Source: an uncultured Collinsella sp.
GTDB taxonomy: Bacteria > Actinomycetota > Coriobacteriia > Coriobacteriales > Coriobacteriaceae
DNA: 14,772 bases
NCBI GenBank assembly: GCA_900755005.1
Contig: CAAEEX010000116.1
Coordinates: 1 to 14,772, forward strand
Direction of reading: 5' to 3'
The notes under the pieces were generated by a model. That model made no database searches. It was not told the origin of the DNA and saw only the letters and a list, made by a program, of their open reading frames with translations. The position numbers were made by a program, and so were the translations under genes. Below, piece after piece: positions 1 to 7,589 of the stretch (position 1 is its first letter; each line of letters begins with the position of its first letter).

Positions 1-344
1 TACTCCCCCACCGTCATGGCGGCGTTGCCGTTGATATCGATCACCAGCATGAGCACGCCGTCGCGGGCGGTGTAGTCGCCCTCGGCAAGTGACCACTCAA
101 CGTGCTGCTTGGCCCAGCTGAGCATGTTATGGGTAAGCGGCTCGCCCTGCACCAGGCGCTCGGACAGCGCGCGAATGTGGCGGTTGAGCATGGGCACCTT
201 TTTGTTGGACATGCGCCAACGGCAGACAAGCGCGGGCTTGTCGAGCGTAAACTTCTCGACCGCCTCCTGATTGGCGCAAAAGTCCTCGTACGCACGCTGA
301 TCCTCGGCATTGCCAAACAGCTCGGCATCATCAATCTGGGGCAT
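1..344 (-). CDS. Unrecognised protein, N-terminal 114 residues only
   Basis: The frame opens with ATG at 342-344 on the minus strand and runs off the left edge, so only the N-terminus is visible (begins MPQIDDAELFGNAEDQRAYE). A ribosome binding site GAAAGG (complement of 352-357) lies 7 nt upstream and fixes this start. The visible part is soluble-looking, with charged helices and a later segment GVLMLVIDINGNAAMTVGEY that resembles a beta-strand pair. No signal peptide or membrane helix is seen. I do not recognise the family and assign no function. The gene follows purH on the same strand, but a strong terminator lies between them, so it is probably transcribed at least partly on its own. The frame and start are well supported; the product is unknown. 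Confidence 0.75.
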   Translation of the reverse strand, partial: MPQIDDAELFGNAEDQRAYEDFCANQEAVEKFTLDKPALVCRWRMSNKKVPMLNRHIRALSERLVQGEPLTHNMLSWAKQHVEWSLAEGDYTARDGVLMLVIDINGNAAMTVGE

Positions 345-385
345 GGTTGTACCTTTCGTGTTAGTCATTCCGTCCTCTTATACCA

Positions 386-420
386 AAAAGACGGCCCTCC
401 AAACGGAGCAGCCGTCTTTT
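386..420 (-). terminator. Rho-independent terminator after purH
   Basis: A perfect 10-bp stem (AAAAGACGGC at 386-395, GCCGTCTTTT at 411-420) encloses a loop with a smaller CTCC/GGAG stem (397-400 and 405-408). On the minus strand the hairpin ends in a run of five T. It lies 30 nt beyond the purH stop codon. Confidence 0.85.
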
Positions 421-449
421 GCGGAGATTATTTTGTTCCAAGGCGGAAC

Positions 450-2057
450 TTAGTGGCGGAAATGCCTGGCACCCGTGAAGACCATCGCAATGCCATGCTC
501 ATTGCAGGCCTGGATGCTCTCATCGTCGCGCTTGGAGCCGCCGGGCTGGATGATGCAGGTCACGCCGTGTGCAGCAAGCACGTCGACGTTGTCGCGGAAC
601 GGGAAGAACGCGTCGCTTGCACAGGCAAAGCCGCCCTTCTCCACGCCCTCGCGCTCGCAGAAGTCCTCGGCGCGCTCGCAGGCAAGCAGCGCAGAGTCAA
701 CGCGGTTGGGCTGACCCGGCCCCATGCCAATGCCGGCCTTGCCCTTGGAAACCAGGATGGCGTTGGACTTAACGCCCTTGCAGACCTTCCAGGCAAACTC
801 GAGCTCGGCCATCTCGGCGTCGGTGGGCTTGCGGTCGGTGGGGAACGTAAAGGTCGCGGGGTCCTCGGTCACATGGTCGACCTCCTGCACCAGCATGCCG
901 CCGTCGATGGAGCGCAGCTCCACCTGGGCGCCGTGGTCCACGCCGCCGGTGGCCAGCACGCGCAGGTTGGGGCGCTTAGCCATGCGCTCGAGCGCATCAT
1001 CGGTGTAGCCCGGGGCGATGATGACCTCGACGAACTGCTTGTTCTGGTCGGCGAAGTGCTCGACCAGCTCAAAGGGAACCTCGCGGTTGCAGGCGATGAT
1101 GCCGCCGAAGGCGCTCTTGGGATCGCAGGCGAAGGCGCGGTCGTAGGCGGACGTGATATCGTCGGCCACGGCAGAGCCACAGGGGTTCTGATGCTTGAGG
1201 ATCACGCAAGCAGGCTCATCGAACTCGCGAACCAGGTTCCAGGCGGCGTCGGCGTCCAGGTAGTTGTTGTAGCTGAGCGGCTTGCCCTGGATCTGCTCGG
1301 AGCCCACGAGCGGGAACTGCGAGCTCGCGGTGTTCTCGCAGCCATCGGCAAAGCGGTAGACCGTGGCCTTCTGCTGCGGGTTCTCGCCATAGCGCAGGTC
1401 ATCGACCTTCTCCAGCGAGATCTCGAGCTTGGCGGAAGTGTCGGCCACGTCGCTTGCCTGGGCGGCAAGCCAGCGGGAGATAGCCGTGTCGTAGGCAGCG
1501 GTGGTCTGGTAGACCTTCACCTGCAGGCGACGACGGGTGGAAAGCGTGGTGCAGCCGCCGGTCTCGTGCATCTCGGCCAGGACGGCGTCGTAGTCGGCCG
1601 GGTCGGAGATGACAGTGACGCTCGCGGCGTTCTTAGCGGCAGAACGCAGCATGGAGGGACCACCGATATCGATGTGCTCGATGGCGTCCGCGAAGGTGAC
1701 CTCGGGGTTGGCGACGGTCTTCTCGAACTCGTACAGGTTGACGACGACCAGGTCAATCAGCTTAATGCCGTGCTGAGCGGCCTCCTGCATGTGCTGCTCG
1801 GAATCGCGGCGGGCCAGCAGCGCGCCGTGAACCTTGGGGTGCAGGGTCTTAACGCGGCCGTCCATCATCTCGGGGTAGCCCGTGAACTCCTCGATGGGGG
1901 TTACGGGAACGCCCGCGTCCTCGATGGCACGAGCCGTGCCGCCCGTAGAGATGATCTCGACGCCAAAGTCATCGACCAGCGTCCGTGCGAAATCGACGAC
2001 GCCCGTCTTATCGGTAACCGAGATCAACGCGCGTGCGATCTTCACATCAGATCCCAT
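450..2057 (-). CDS. purH: Bifunctional AICAR formyltransferase / IMP cyclohydrolase PurH
   Basis: PurH carries out the last two steps of purine synthesis in the cytoplasm: formylation of AICAR using 10-formyl-tetrahydrofolate, then ring closure to IMP. The 535 residues match the family length (about 530). Residues 1-200 form the MGS-like cyclohydrolase domain, with STGGT at 37-41 and GRVKTLHPKVHGALL at 67-81. Residues 201-535 form the transformylase domain, with LRYGENPQQ at 221-229, LSYNNYLDADAAWNL at 261-275 and the catalytic Lys288-His289 pair in LKHQNPCG. The C-terminus ends in the family's typical RHFRH. The start is set by AGGAGG five bases before the ATG. A terminator follows at 386-420. 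The upstream 277-bp region is shared with a divergent acetyltransferase gene; no clear promoter was found there. A long open frame antisense to this gene is a codon-bias shadow. Confidence 0.97.
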   Translation of the reverse strand: MGSDVKIARALISVTDKTGVVDFARTLVDDFGVEIISTGGTARAIEDAGVPVTPIEEFTGYPEMMDGRVKTLHPKVHGALLARRDSEQHMQEAAQHGIKLIDLVVVNLYEFEKTVANPEVTFADAIEHIDIGGPSMLRSAAKNAASVTVISDPADYDAVLAEMHETGGCTTLSTRRRLQVKVYQTTAAYDTAISRWLAAQASDVADTSAKLEISLEKVDDLRYGENPQQKATVYRFADGCENTASSQFPLVGSEQIQGKPLSYNNYLDADAAWNLVREFDEPACVILKHQNPCGSAVADDITSAYDRAFACDPKSAFGGIIACNREVPFELVEHFADQNKQFVEVIIAPGYTDDALERMAKRPNLRVLATGGVDHGAQVELRSIDGGMLVQEVDHVTEDPATFTFPTDRKPTDAEMAELEFAWKVCKGVKSNAILVSKGKAGIGMGPGQPNRVDSALLACERAEDFCEREGVEKGGFACASDAFFPFRDNVDVLAAHGVTCIIQPGGSKRDDESIQACNEHGIAMVFTGARHFRH

Positions 2058-2172
2058 GCAGTCCTCCTGTCTGGTACGCCGCCGTGCCCTGTGAGTCGGT
2101 GATACGTCGATCTGCAGCGCTCGCGCAGCGGCATTGAAAATACTGATTCAATGTAGCGCATCGAGCGCATCG

Positions 2173-2194
2173 ATGCACCCCGCAACGGGTGCAT
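2173..2194. repeat. 8-bp perfect inverted repeat in the purH/GNAT divergent region
   Basis: ATGCACCC (2173-2180) and GGGTGCAT (2187-2194) pair across a 6-base loop, between purH (minus) and the acetyltransferase gene (plus). It could be a regulator's operator or a leader hairpin of purH. It lacks a T-run on either strand, so a terminator is unlikely. It is 115 bases upstream of the purH start. Its role is inferred from position only. Confidence 0.4.
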
Positions 2195-2334
2195 GTGCAG
2201 AAAAAGTTTGCGAGCAGAGGGGATGGGCACGGCACCGGGCACGGTGAGTTCATGGAACACAGGGGCACCATAATTAGATGTCAATAGCGTGGTAGAATTG
2301 TGCTCGATATGCATCCGCAAAAGAAAGAGGCACC

Positions 2335-2976
2335 ATGGTCTCGCGGGTTCTCTACCGACCGTTTGATACCGAAGACTTCGACGCCATCGCGCTGATTCTG
2401 CAGCAGCTTTGGCATAACAATTCGGATAACGATGAGTACAACCGCCTTGAGGCCGCGTGCGACCTCGCCTATTGCCTTTCTTCATCGACGTTTTCGCAGG
2501 TTGCCGTAATCGACGGTCAGGCGCGTGGCATTGCGCTCGCGCGCGCGGGACAGAGTTCCGGCGCCACCGTCAAGGAACATTGGATGGACACCGAACGCGC
2601 TCTGCTATCGCAGATGCGTGAACTGGAGCCCGATGCCTGCGCCGAGTATCTCTCGTTTGTGCGCGCAACCATCCGAACCAACAACCGCCTGCTCGAAAGC
2701 AGCCCGTTGCCCCACGACAACGAGGTCACGCTGCTTGCCGTGGATCGCGACGTCCATGGCCTGGGTGTAGGCTCAGTGTTGCTCGATGCCGCGGTCTCGT
2801 ACCTGTCCTCGCGCGGGGCGACAAGGGCGCACCTGTACACCGACTCCAACTGCTCGTGGAAGTTCTACGAGTTGCACGGCTTTAAGCGCACGGCCACGCA
2901 CCGCGCCAACCGCGAAGAGCGCCGTCACGACATGCCGCGCGAAAGCTTCCTCTACGAACTCGACCTAACAGCCTAG
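2335..2976 (+). CDS. GNAT-family N-acetyltransferase
   Basis: A 213-residue cytoplasmic protein of the GCN5-related acetyltransferase superfamily, which transfers acetyl from acetyl-CoA to an amine. The acetyl-CoA binding motif A is at about 129-155: NEVTLLAVDRDVHGLGVGSV, with the pyrophosphate loop HGLGVG at 141-146. The usual Gln/Arg at the head of the loop is replaced by His141. Residues 164-185 (RAHLYTDSNCSWKFYELHGF) match motif B, where a Tyr often acts as general acid (Tyr178 is the candidate). The N-terminal 125 residues are longer than in minimal GNATs and probably shape the acceptor pocket. The substrate cannot be read from the sequence. AGAGG lies shortly before the ATG and supports the start. 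The gene is divergent from purH and appears monocistronic. Confidence 0.88.
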   Translation: MVSRVLYRPFDTEDFDAIALILQQLWHNNSDNDEYNRLEAACDLAYCLSSSTFSQVAVIDGQARGIALARAGQSSGATVKEHWMDTERALLSQMRELEPDACAEYLSFVRATIRTNNRLLESSPLPHDNEVTLLAVDRDVHGLGVGSVLLDAAVSYLSSRGATRAHLYTDSNCSWKFYELHGFKRTATHRANREERRHDMPRESFLYELDLTA

Positions 2977-3044
2977 CCCGGGCAGCCACACCTAGTCATT
3001 TAAGTCTGTCCCCAATGAGTGGCCTAGGGGGTTTGTAGATAGCC

Positions 3045-3078
3045 GTGGTCAAAAAACATCAAATATGAGTACTGCTAC
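3045..3078 (+). repeat. 34-bp repeat, copy A
   Basis: Compared with the reverse complement of 3241-3274, 28 of 34 positions are identical. The longest shared block is the 15-base CAAATATGAGTACTG, preceded by a run of six A. In copy A the end of the repeat is the left arm of a hairpin: CTGCTAC (3072-3078) pairs with GTAGCAG (3086-3092). A further pair, CATCAAA (3057-3063) with TTTGATG (3107-3113), encloses it. Confidence 0.7.
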
Positions 3079-3170
3079 CTTTTTAGTAGCAGCAACTTGG
3101 GGCATTTTTGATGCTTGTAGGCATGACGACCAGCTGCACGAGCTGACGTAGCTCCTCAAATGTTCAATAA

Positions 3171-3211
3171 AATGGGCTCCTAACGAGAAGTACTCTCATT
3201 AGGAGCCCATT
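3171..3211. terminator. Long hairpin, probable bidirectional terminator or centre of a repeat element
   Basis: A 13-bp perfect stem (AATGGGCTCCTAA at 3171-3183, TTAGGAGCCCATT at 3199-3211) continues after one mismatch into GAGA/TCTC around a 5-base AGTAC loop. It lies between two convergent genes, which fits termination, but the T-runs are poor on both strands (TATTATG and TTATTG). It lies between the two inverted 34-bp copies, so it may instead belong to that element. Confidence 0.65.
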
Positions 3212-3240
3212 ATTATGTGCAAACATATGTGACCAACGCA

Positions 3241-3274
3241 GCAACAGTACTCATATTTGGCATTTTTTGTCCAC
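3241..3274 (-). repeat. 34-bp repeat, copy B (inverted)
   Basis: Read on the minus strand this begins GTGGACAAAAAATGCCAAAT and matches copy A at 28 of 34 positions. The flanks beyond the 34 bases do not match copy A, so the similarity is bounded. The two copies face each other with about 160 bp between them, like terminal inverted repeats. Confidence 0.7.
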
Positions 3275-3387
3275 TGCCCCTTGCGCGAAGATCCGCAGCG
3301 GAAAGTTTGACCCGTTTCGATGCACAAAAATGGGATGAATCTTCCCTGGCAACCGCCCAGAAAGATCCACCCCAAAGCAAGCGCTCG

Positions 3388-5334
3388 CTAGAACGTTCCG
3401 CCGCCGCCTCCGCCGACGCCGCCACCGCCGCCGCCAGAGAAGCCGCCGCCGCTGCCGCCGCTCGAGCTATCGGAACTCGAAGCCAGCTCGCGGATGGTCT
3501 CATGATACACATCGTTGAACGAATCGAGCGGAGACTCGTTGCCGTAGTGATGGTAATACCACCAGTAGCAGGGGTAGTTGTCGTAGAAATCGTCGCTGTT
3601 GCGCAGGTCCGCAGGCACGGCCTCGGCCAGCTGTCGCAGCACTTCTTTCGAAACGCCCAGGGCAACGCCCATCACCAGCAGTTTGTTCCACAAGATCAGG
3701 TCGCTGGGAATGGCCTCCTTCAGGCGCGTAAAGTCCTCAAGCCAATGCTTGAGCGCCTTGCAGCGAGCCGCCACCTCAGCGCCCTCCGGCGTGTAGCGGC
3801 GGAAGGTGCAGCTCAGGACAAAGCCCACGATCGTGACGGGGATCGAGATCATAGCGGCACCGACGTTGGCGTCCGCAAAGTCGGTATAGATCAGAGAGCC
3901 CAGAATGCCAAAGACGATGATGATACCGATAACCAAGCCGGCAACCAGGGCGATGGTGCCGTCCGATGCAATAAGCTCGCGCGCCTCCAGCTTGCCCTTA
4001 ACTGCGCTCTGATAGTCCTCGAGCTTGTCGCCAACAGATGTGGTGCGCTCGCTAGCGTACTCCTCCAGCTCGCTAAACGTGCGCGAACGGACTCCGTCCT
4101 TATCGGGCTTAACGCCGGCGAAGAAGACCTTGAGCACATCGCGATCGATGCCGTCCTTCTTGGCAGCCTTCCAGGCCTCGTCGGTCACTGTGATGCGATA
4201 CGTCTGCTCCTCTTTTTCGCGACGGAGCAGACCCTTCTTCTTGGTCTCGGTCGCTTCTTCCAGCTTGATCACGCGGTCGTCGGTGAGCTTCATAAGCGTG
4301 GCGATATATGCCTGATCGGGCACGTCGTTCCAGCTCATGAGAGCTGCAAGCACAGCGGGATGGTCGGCCGAGGGCACATCGCGGAAGTACTCGTCCTGGA
4401 AGAGCGGCTTGGGCTTGGGCCTGCGCAGCTTAAGCATCACGATCACACCGGTATAGGCAACCGCCACGACAACACACACCACGGCAATCGCGCCGGCAAC
4501 CGCACGCGCGTGCTCACGGCGAGCGTTGGCCTCGTCGGCCCATTCCTTCTCTTCGCTCAGGATCGTCGACATGCGCTTTTCGCCCGAGACGGCAAGCTGC
4601 GGCACCCAGTCGCTGGGGAAGGCGATGCGTGCCTCGGCGAATTCGCCCTCATGCACGCAGGGAATGGTATAGGTGACCATGGGCTCGTCCGCATCGAGCG
4701 ACACGTCGCCCGTCAGTGGGCCGTGGCCCCATGCGCGGAAGTTATCGCCCTTGACGGCAGCCGTCCCGGCAGCGGCATTTGCAAAGTAGACTTCCATCTC
4801 GACGTCATCGGAGTCCGCAGACCAGCCGTCACCCACAAATTTCCAGTAGAGCTCGGCGGTATCGGCCCAGTTCATAACCGCACCGGTCATGGAATAACTC
4901 ACGTAGTAGATTGCGCTGTCGCCGCTCTCGTGAGGGCTGAACACCTTAATCTTTACGCCGTCGTCGGACTGCTCCACCGTGTAAACGCCGTCGTCGCCTT
5001 TATTTGCGCTGTCGACCTTGTTAAACGCAGTGTCGTCTTCCTCGACGCTCAGCACATTGACGACCACCGAGCCGCCTTGCTGGTTAGAGCCTGTATTGAT
5101 ATCCCAATACACGCCGTTAATGTCATCGTCGAAATCGAACTGGCGTCCCTCGACAACGGTCAGCGAGCCATCGGCCTCAACCGTGGCACCGATATAGGTT
5201 TGGCTCATGGAGTAGCCGTCGGCGTGCGCGACGGCAGGCAGCAGCAACAACGCAAGCGCGACGAGTGCGCAGACGGAAGCGAACCGCGCAAACAGGCGGC
5301 GCTGCCGACAGGGCTGGGCAACGGGGGCGTTCAT
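3388..5334 (-). CDS. DUF2207-family predicted membrane protein with glycine-rich C-terminus
   Basis: 648 residues. A signal peptide covers about 1-37, with a hydrophobic core at 21-35 and a likely cleavage after AHA at 35-37. An exported beta-rich domain follows at about 38-275, then a membrane helix at 278-302, a charged cytoplasmic part (303-455) and two further helices at 460-483 and 490-511. A conserved-looking segment NKLLVMGVALGVSKEVLRQL is at 550-569. The last 23 residues are almost only Gly with a few Ser and Phe, typical of DUF2207 proteins. The family's function is unknown; it is widespread in Gram-positive envelopes. I chose ATG 5332-5334 because AAAGGA lies 7 bases upstream; an in-frame ATG 36 bases earlier has no ribosome binding site. 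The Asp-rich ectodomain (for example DFDDDING) might bind cations, but this is a guess. Confidence 0.87.
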   Translation of the reverse strand: MNAPVAQPCRQRRLFARFASVCALVALALLLLPAVAHADGYSMSQTYIGATVEADGSLTVVEGRQFDFDDDINGVYWDINTGSNQQGGSVVVNVLSVEEDDTAFNKVDSANKGDDGVYTVEQSDDGVKIKVFSPHESGDSAIYYVSYSMTGAVMNWADTAELYWKFVGDGWSADSDDVEMEVYFANAAAGTAAVKGDNFRAWGHGPLTGDVSLDADEPMVTYTIPCVHEGEFAEARIAFPSDWVPQLAVSGEKRMSTILSEEKEWADEANARREHARAVAGAIAVVCVVVAVAYTGVIVMLKLRRPKPKPLFQDEYFRDVPSADHPAVLAALMSWNDVPDQAYIATLMKLTDDRVIKLEEATETKKKGLLRREKEEQTYRITVTDEAWKAAKKDGIDRDVLKVFFAGVKPDKDGVRSRTFSELEEYASERTTSVGDKLEDYQSAVKGKLEARELIASDGTIALVAGLVIGIIIVFGILGSLIYTDFADANVGAAMISIPVTIVGFVLSCTFRRYTPEGAEVAARCKALKHWLEDFTRLKEAIPSDLILWNKLLVMGVALGVSKEVLRQLAEAVPADLRNSDDFYDNYPCYWWYYHHYGNESPLDSFNDVYHETIRELASSSDSSSGGSGGGFSGGGGGGVGGGGGGTF

Positions 5335-5447
5335 AGGCACATCCTTTGTCTGTGGTACCAGTAGCGTCATTGTCCCACGTTTGCGAGTTCATGTGACGAA
5401 CATCTAGGTCAGCGGAGCGTCAAAACGGGACAAAAGTCACGCCCGCC

Positions 5448-5499
5448 GCCGGCACCTGGGGACGTTCCTTATCTGCCGGCAATCTGGGACACTCCTTGG
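5448..5499. repeat. Short tandem repeat, 27-bp period
   Basis: Two imperfect units start at 5448 and 5475. Both begin GCCGGCA and contain a CTGGG...AC...TCCTT core: CTGGGGACGTTCCTT in unit 1 and CTGGGACACTCCTT in unit 2. On the minus strand each reads AAGGA followed by a GTCCC box. A partial third unit (CCGGCAAT) is at 5511-5518. Similar GTCCCC-containing phrases occur at 3007-3013. Confidence 0.5.
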
Positions 5500-5671
5500 C
5501 ATAGCCCGCTCCGGCAATAGATACCACTTCATAGCTCCATCACAGGTGTAGCGGCTTTGTGTGGGCGCGGCATGCGCTGATTGAGCCGCCAGTTGAGGGG
5601 CATAAAGCAGTTGAGCGAAAACGGTTTGCCCCTTTGCCGTCCGCTTGAGGATCATGTCCCCCTTTTCCGCG

Positions 5672-5707
5672 GAAACCCCGGCAGTTGCGAAGAGCTGCCG
5701 GGGTTTC
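5672..5707 (+). terminator. Strong orphan hairpin, probable terminator
   Basis: A perfect 13-bp stem (GAAACCCCGGCAG at 5672-5684, CTGCCGGGGTTTC at 5695-5707) with a 10-base loop, followed on the plus strand by TGTCGTTT. The stem and the T-bearing flank look like a rho-independent terminator read on the plus strand. No recognised plus-strand gene ends here, since the next gene to the left is on the minus strand. It may end an unannotated short transcript. Confidence 0.65.
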
Positions 5708-5830
5708 TGTCGTTTGAGGGCTAGATTGATTGACGACGATTAAGGCGCCGAGCCGGTGGTCCGGCACGCGCAACGTGTGGCCTCAGCAACTTGCAGGCCA
5801 CGGCAGCGTCTCCCCCACCGCGCCCCGCGC

Positions 5831-5836
5831 TATACT
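5831..5836 (+). promoter_or_regulatory. -10 box of a leaderless gluQ promoter
   Basis: TATACT is 7 bases before the gluQ ATG, so transcription would start at or within a base or so of the A of the ATG. There is no Shine-Dalgarno sequence in front of the start codon, consistent with a leaderless mRNA. No good -35 box stands at the expected distance. Confidence 0.5.
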
Positions 5837-5843
5837 CGTCCGC

Positions 5844-6848
5844 ATGGACATCAACGCACGCAACATAGCAACAACCGCCGCCGACGCGCCAACGACGCCG
5901 GCCGCTCCCGCGCCCGTCGTGGGGCGCTTCGCCCCGTCGCCCTCGGGCCGTATGCACCTGGGCAACGTGTTCAGCTGCCTGTGCGCATGGCTTTCGGCCC
6001 GCAGCCAGGGCGGCAGCATCGTGTTACGCATTGAGGACCTGGACGATCGCTGCAAGCGCCCGGAACTTGCCGCCCAATTGATTGACGACCTGGCCTGGCT
6101 GGGGCTGGAGTGGGACGAAGGCCCCTACTACCAGCACGACCGCCTAGACCTGTACGAGAGCGCCTTGCGCCGGCTGAAAGACGCCGGCCTCACCTATCCC
6201 TGCTTTTGCACACGCGCCGAGCTCCACGCCGCGAGTGCACCGCACGCGAGCGACGGCACGCCCATCTACCGTGGCGCCTGCCGAAGTCTTTCGGCCGAGG
6301 AGGTGGCCCGCCGCAGCGCCCTGCGCGCCCCGGCCACACGTCTGCGCGTGCCCACCGTCGACGACCTCGCAGACGACGTGATCGAATTTGTGGATCGCAC
6401 GTACGGCGCCCAATGCGAAGCACTCGCCACCGAGTGCGGCGACTTTTTGGTGCGCCGCAGCGACGGCGTGTTTGCCTATCAGCTGGCCGTGGTGGTCGAC
6501 GACGCTGCCATGGGCGTCACCGAGGTCGTACGCGGATGCGACCTGCTGGGCTCCACGCCCCGCCAAATCTACCTGCAGCATCTGCTGGGACTGCCCACAC
6601 CGCGCTACGCGCACATTCCGCTGCTCATGTCGCCGGACGGGCGCCGCCTTTCCAAGCGCGATCGCGATCTGGACCTGGGCGAGCTCAGCACCCGCTTTGG
6701 CACGCCCGAGGCACTACTGGGCTGGCTCGCTGAGCAAACGGGCATCGCACCGGACGCCACACCGCGCACCGCCGAGCAGCTGGCCGAGCACTTTAGCTGG
6801 GATGTTATCCGTGCGCATCGGGAGAACATTACTGTAACGGTCGAGTAG
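5844..6848 (+). CDS. gluQ: Glutamyl-Q tRNA(Asp) synthetase
   Basis: A truncated paralogue of glutamyl-tRNA synthetase that attaches glutamate to queuosine at the wobble position of tRNA(Asp). 334 residues. The class I fold starts at residue 27 with GRFAPSPSGRMHLGN, where HLGN (38-41) is the HIGH-type motif. RIEDLD follows at 62-67. The family zinc site is present: Cys120, Cys122, Tyr142, Cys146 (CFC...YRGAC). The KMSKS-type motif is RRLSKRD at 267-273. The anticodon-binding domain of true GltX is absent, which identifies GluQ. An Ala/Thr/Pro-rich extension of about 25 residues precedes the catalytic domain and is not usual. The start rests on TATACT 7 bases upstream and a lack of ribosome binding site (leaderless); a GTG at residue 26 is a weaker alternative. 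It converges on the next gene with a 15-bp gap. Confidence 0.93.
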   Translation: MDINARNIATTAADAPTTPAAPAPVVGRFAPSPSGRMHLGNVFSCLCAWLSARSQGGSIVLRIEDLDDRCKRPELAAQLIDDLAWLGLEWDEGPYYQHDRLDLYESALRRLKDAGLTYPCFCTRAELHAASAPHASDGTPIYRGACRSLSAEEVARRSALRAPATRLRVPTVDDLADDVIEFVDRTYGAQCEALATECGDFLVRRSDGVFAYQLAVVVDDAAMGVTEVVRGCDLLGSTPRQIYLQHLLGLPTPRYAHIPLLMSPDGRRLSKRDRDLDLGELSTRFGTPEALLGWLAEQTGIAPDATPRTAEQLAEHFSWDVIRAHRENITVTVE

Positions 6849-6863
6849 CCAGCCACCCCGCCC

Positions 6864-7589
6864 CTACGCAACGTCCCAGGGTTGGAGTTCGTCGCCCAGG
6901 CGAACGATGCAGTCGTAGAGCACGGTATGGCGCTCGGCCGGGTTGGCATCCCGATGGAAATGCCCGTAATACCAGCGCTTGTAATCCAAGCGGTCTTCCA
7001 GCTCATCGAAAAATGCCGTGAGTCGGTCAACGCCGGGACAATTCCAGCCGGGTGCCGGATAAAGCGTGGGCGAAAGCATGCGCGTAGAGCAGGTGTGGGT
7101 GATCACGTAGTCGACCTTCCAGCCCATGCTCTCGAGCTTTGCCCGCGCCTCCTCAAAGTTGCGCTCGTCCGGCAGCTCCTGCGGCCACCAGCTGGAATAC
7201 GGAATGCGGTATTCCTTATCCACGCTCGTGGCGCCGCCCGTGGTAAAGATCGTTGAGCCGTCGAGCTCAAAAACCTCGCCACGCGTCAGGCGCCGTATGG
7301 GAGAGGTATCCGACAGGCGCTGCGTCAGACCGCCGTGCCACAGTTCCATGGGACGCTCCGCCCAGTGATCGAAACGTTCGTGGTTGCCGTCGACGAACAG
7401 CAACGTATAGGGGCGCGACTCCAGCCAAGCGATATCGGCGCATTCCTCGGCAGAGAAATCCCACGGAAAGCCAAAGTCGCCCGCGACAATCAGATAGTCG
7501 TCGCTCGTCAGGCTATCCCCAAGCTCCCAATCGCGCAGCTTTTGCATGTCGACGCCGCCGTGAATATCGCCCGTCACATAGACTGTCAC
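6864..7589 (-). CDS. Calcineurin-like metallophosphoesterase (second gene of pair)
   Basis: 241 residues of the two-metal phosphoesterase fold. Metal ligands in order: Asp8 and His10 (GDIHG), GD at 37-38 (VAGDFGFPWD), GNHE at 68-71, His165 (ITHTCS) and GHFH at 209-212. All are intact, so the enzyme should be active, but the substrate (phosphodiester, nucleotide or protein phosphate) cannot be deduced. It has no signal peptide and is probably cytoplasmic. The start is GTG at 7587-7589, overlapping the TGA of the upstream gene by four bases, so it is likely translated by coupling. The 3' end faces the gluQ stop codon only 15 bp away, with no hairpin between, so each transcript may run into the other. 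Confidence 0.9.
   Translation of the reverse strand: MTVYVTGDIHGGVDMQKLRDWELGDSLTSDDYLIVAGDFGFPWDFSAEECADIAWLESRPYTLLFVDGNHERFDHWAERPMELWHGGLTQRLSDTSPIRRLTRGEVFELDGSTIFTTGGATSVDKEYRIPYSSWWPQELPDERNFEEARAKLESMGWKVDYVITHTCSTRMLSPTLYPAPGWNCPGVDRLTAFFDELEDRLDYKRWYYGHFHRDANPAERHTVLYDCIVRLGDELQPWDVA

Larger units (their letters stand above)
2977..3387. other. Gene-free intergenic region with repeats and hairpins
   Basis: These 411 bases separate the convergent acetyltransferase and DUF2207 genes. No coding frame with a start and ribosome binding site is convincing. The region holds a weak nested inverted repeat at 2991-3028 (CCTAGTCATT against AATGA and CTAGG) with a GTCTGTCCCC loop, two inverted copies of a 34-bp sequence (3045-3078 and 3241-3274) and a long hairpin at 3171-3211. 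Nothing is seen from 3275 to 3387. Confidence 0.6.
5335..5843. other. Gene-poor region between DUF2207 gene and gluQ
   Basis: These 509 bases separate two divergent genes. They contain a two-unit tandem repeat at 5448-5499 and a strong hairpin at 5672-5707. A 72-codon minus-strand frame (5437-5655) has a purine-rich stretch close to its ATG, but it runs through the repeat, has no recognisable domain and a basic, random-looking composition. I do not call it as a gene. No tRNA is seen. Confidence 0.5.

Noticed and set aside
102..2102. A 666-codon open frame on the plus strand opposite purH
   Set aside because: PurH on the minus strand is unmistakable over its full length. The antisense frame has no domain signature and is a result of GC-rich codon use.
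2058..2334. A ZTP/ZMP (pfl) riboswitch in front of purH
   Set aside because: The purH leader was read for the conserved pfl core elements and none was convincing; only simple inverted repeats are present.
3217..5364. A 715-codon open frame on the plus strand opposite the DUF2207 gene
   Set aside because: The minus-strand product has a signal peptide, membrane helices and a family-typical tail; the plus frame has no ribosome binding site or recognisable domain and runs through the repeat at 3241-3274.
5437..5655. A 72-codon minus-strand frame between the DUF2207 gene and gluQ
   Set aside because: It has a purine-rich stretch close to its ATG, but the frame runs through a tandem repeat and the product resembles nothing; kept as a possibility only.
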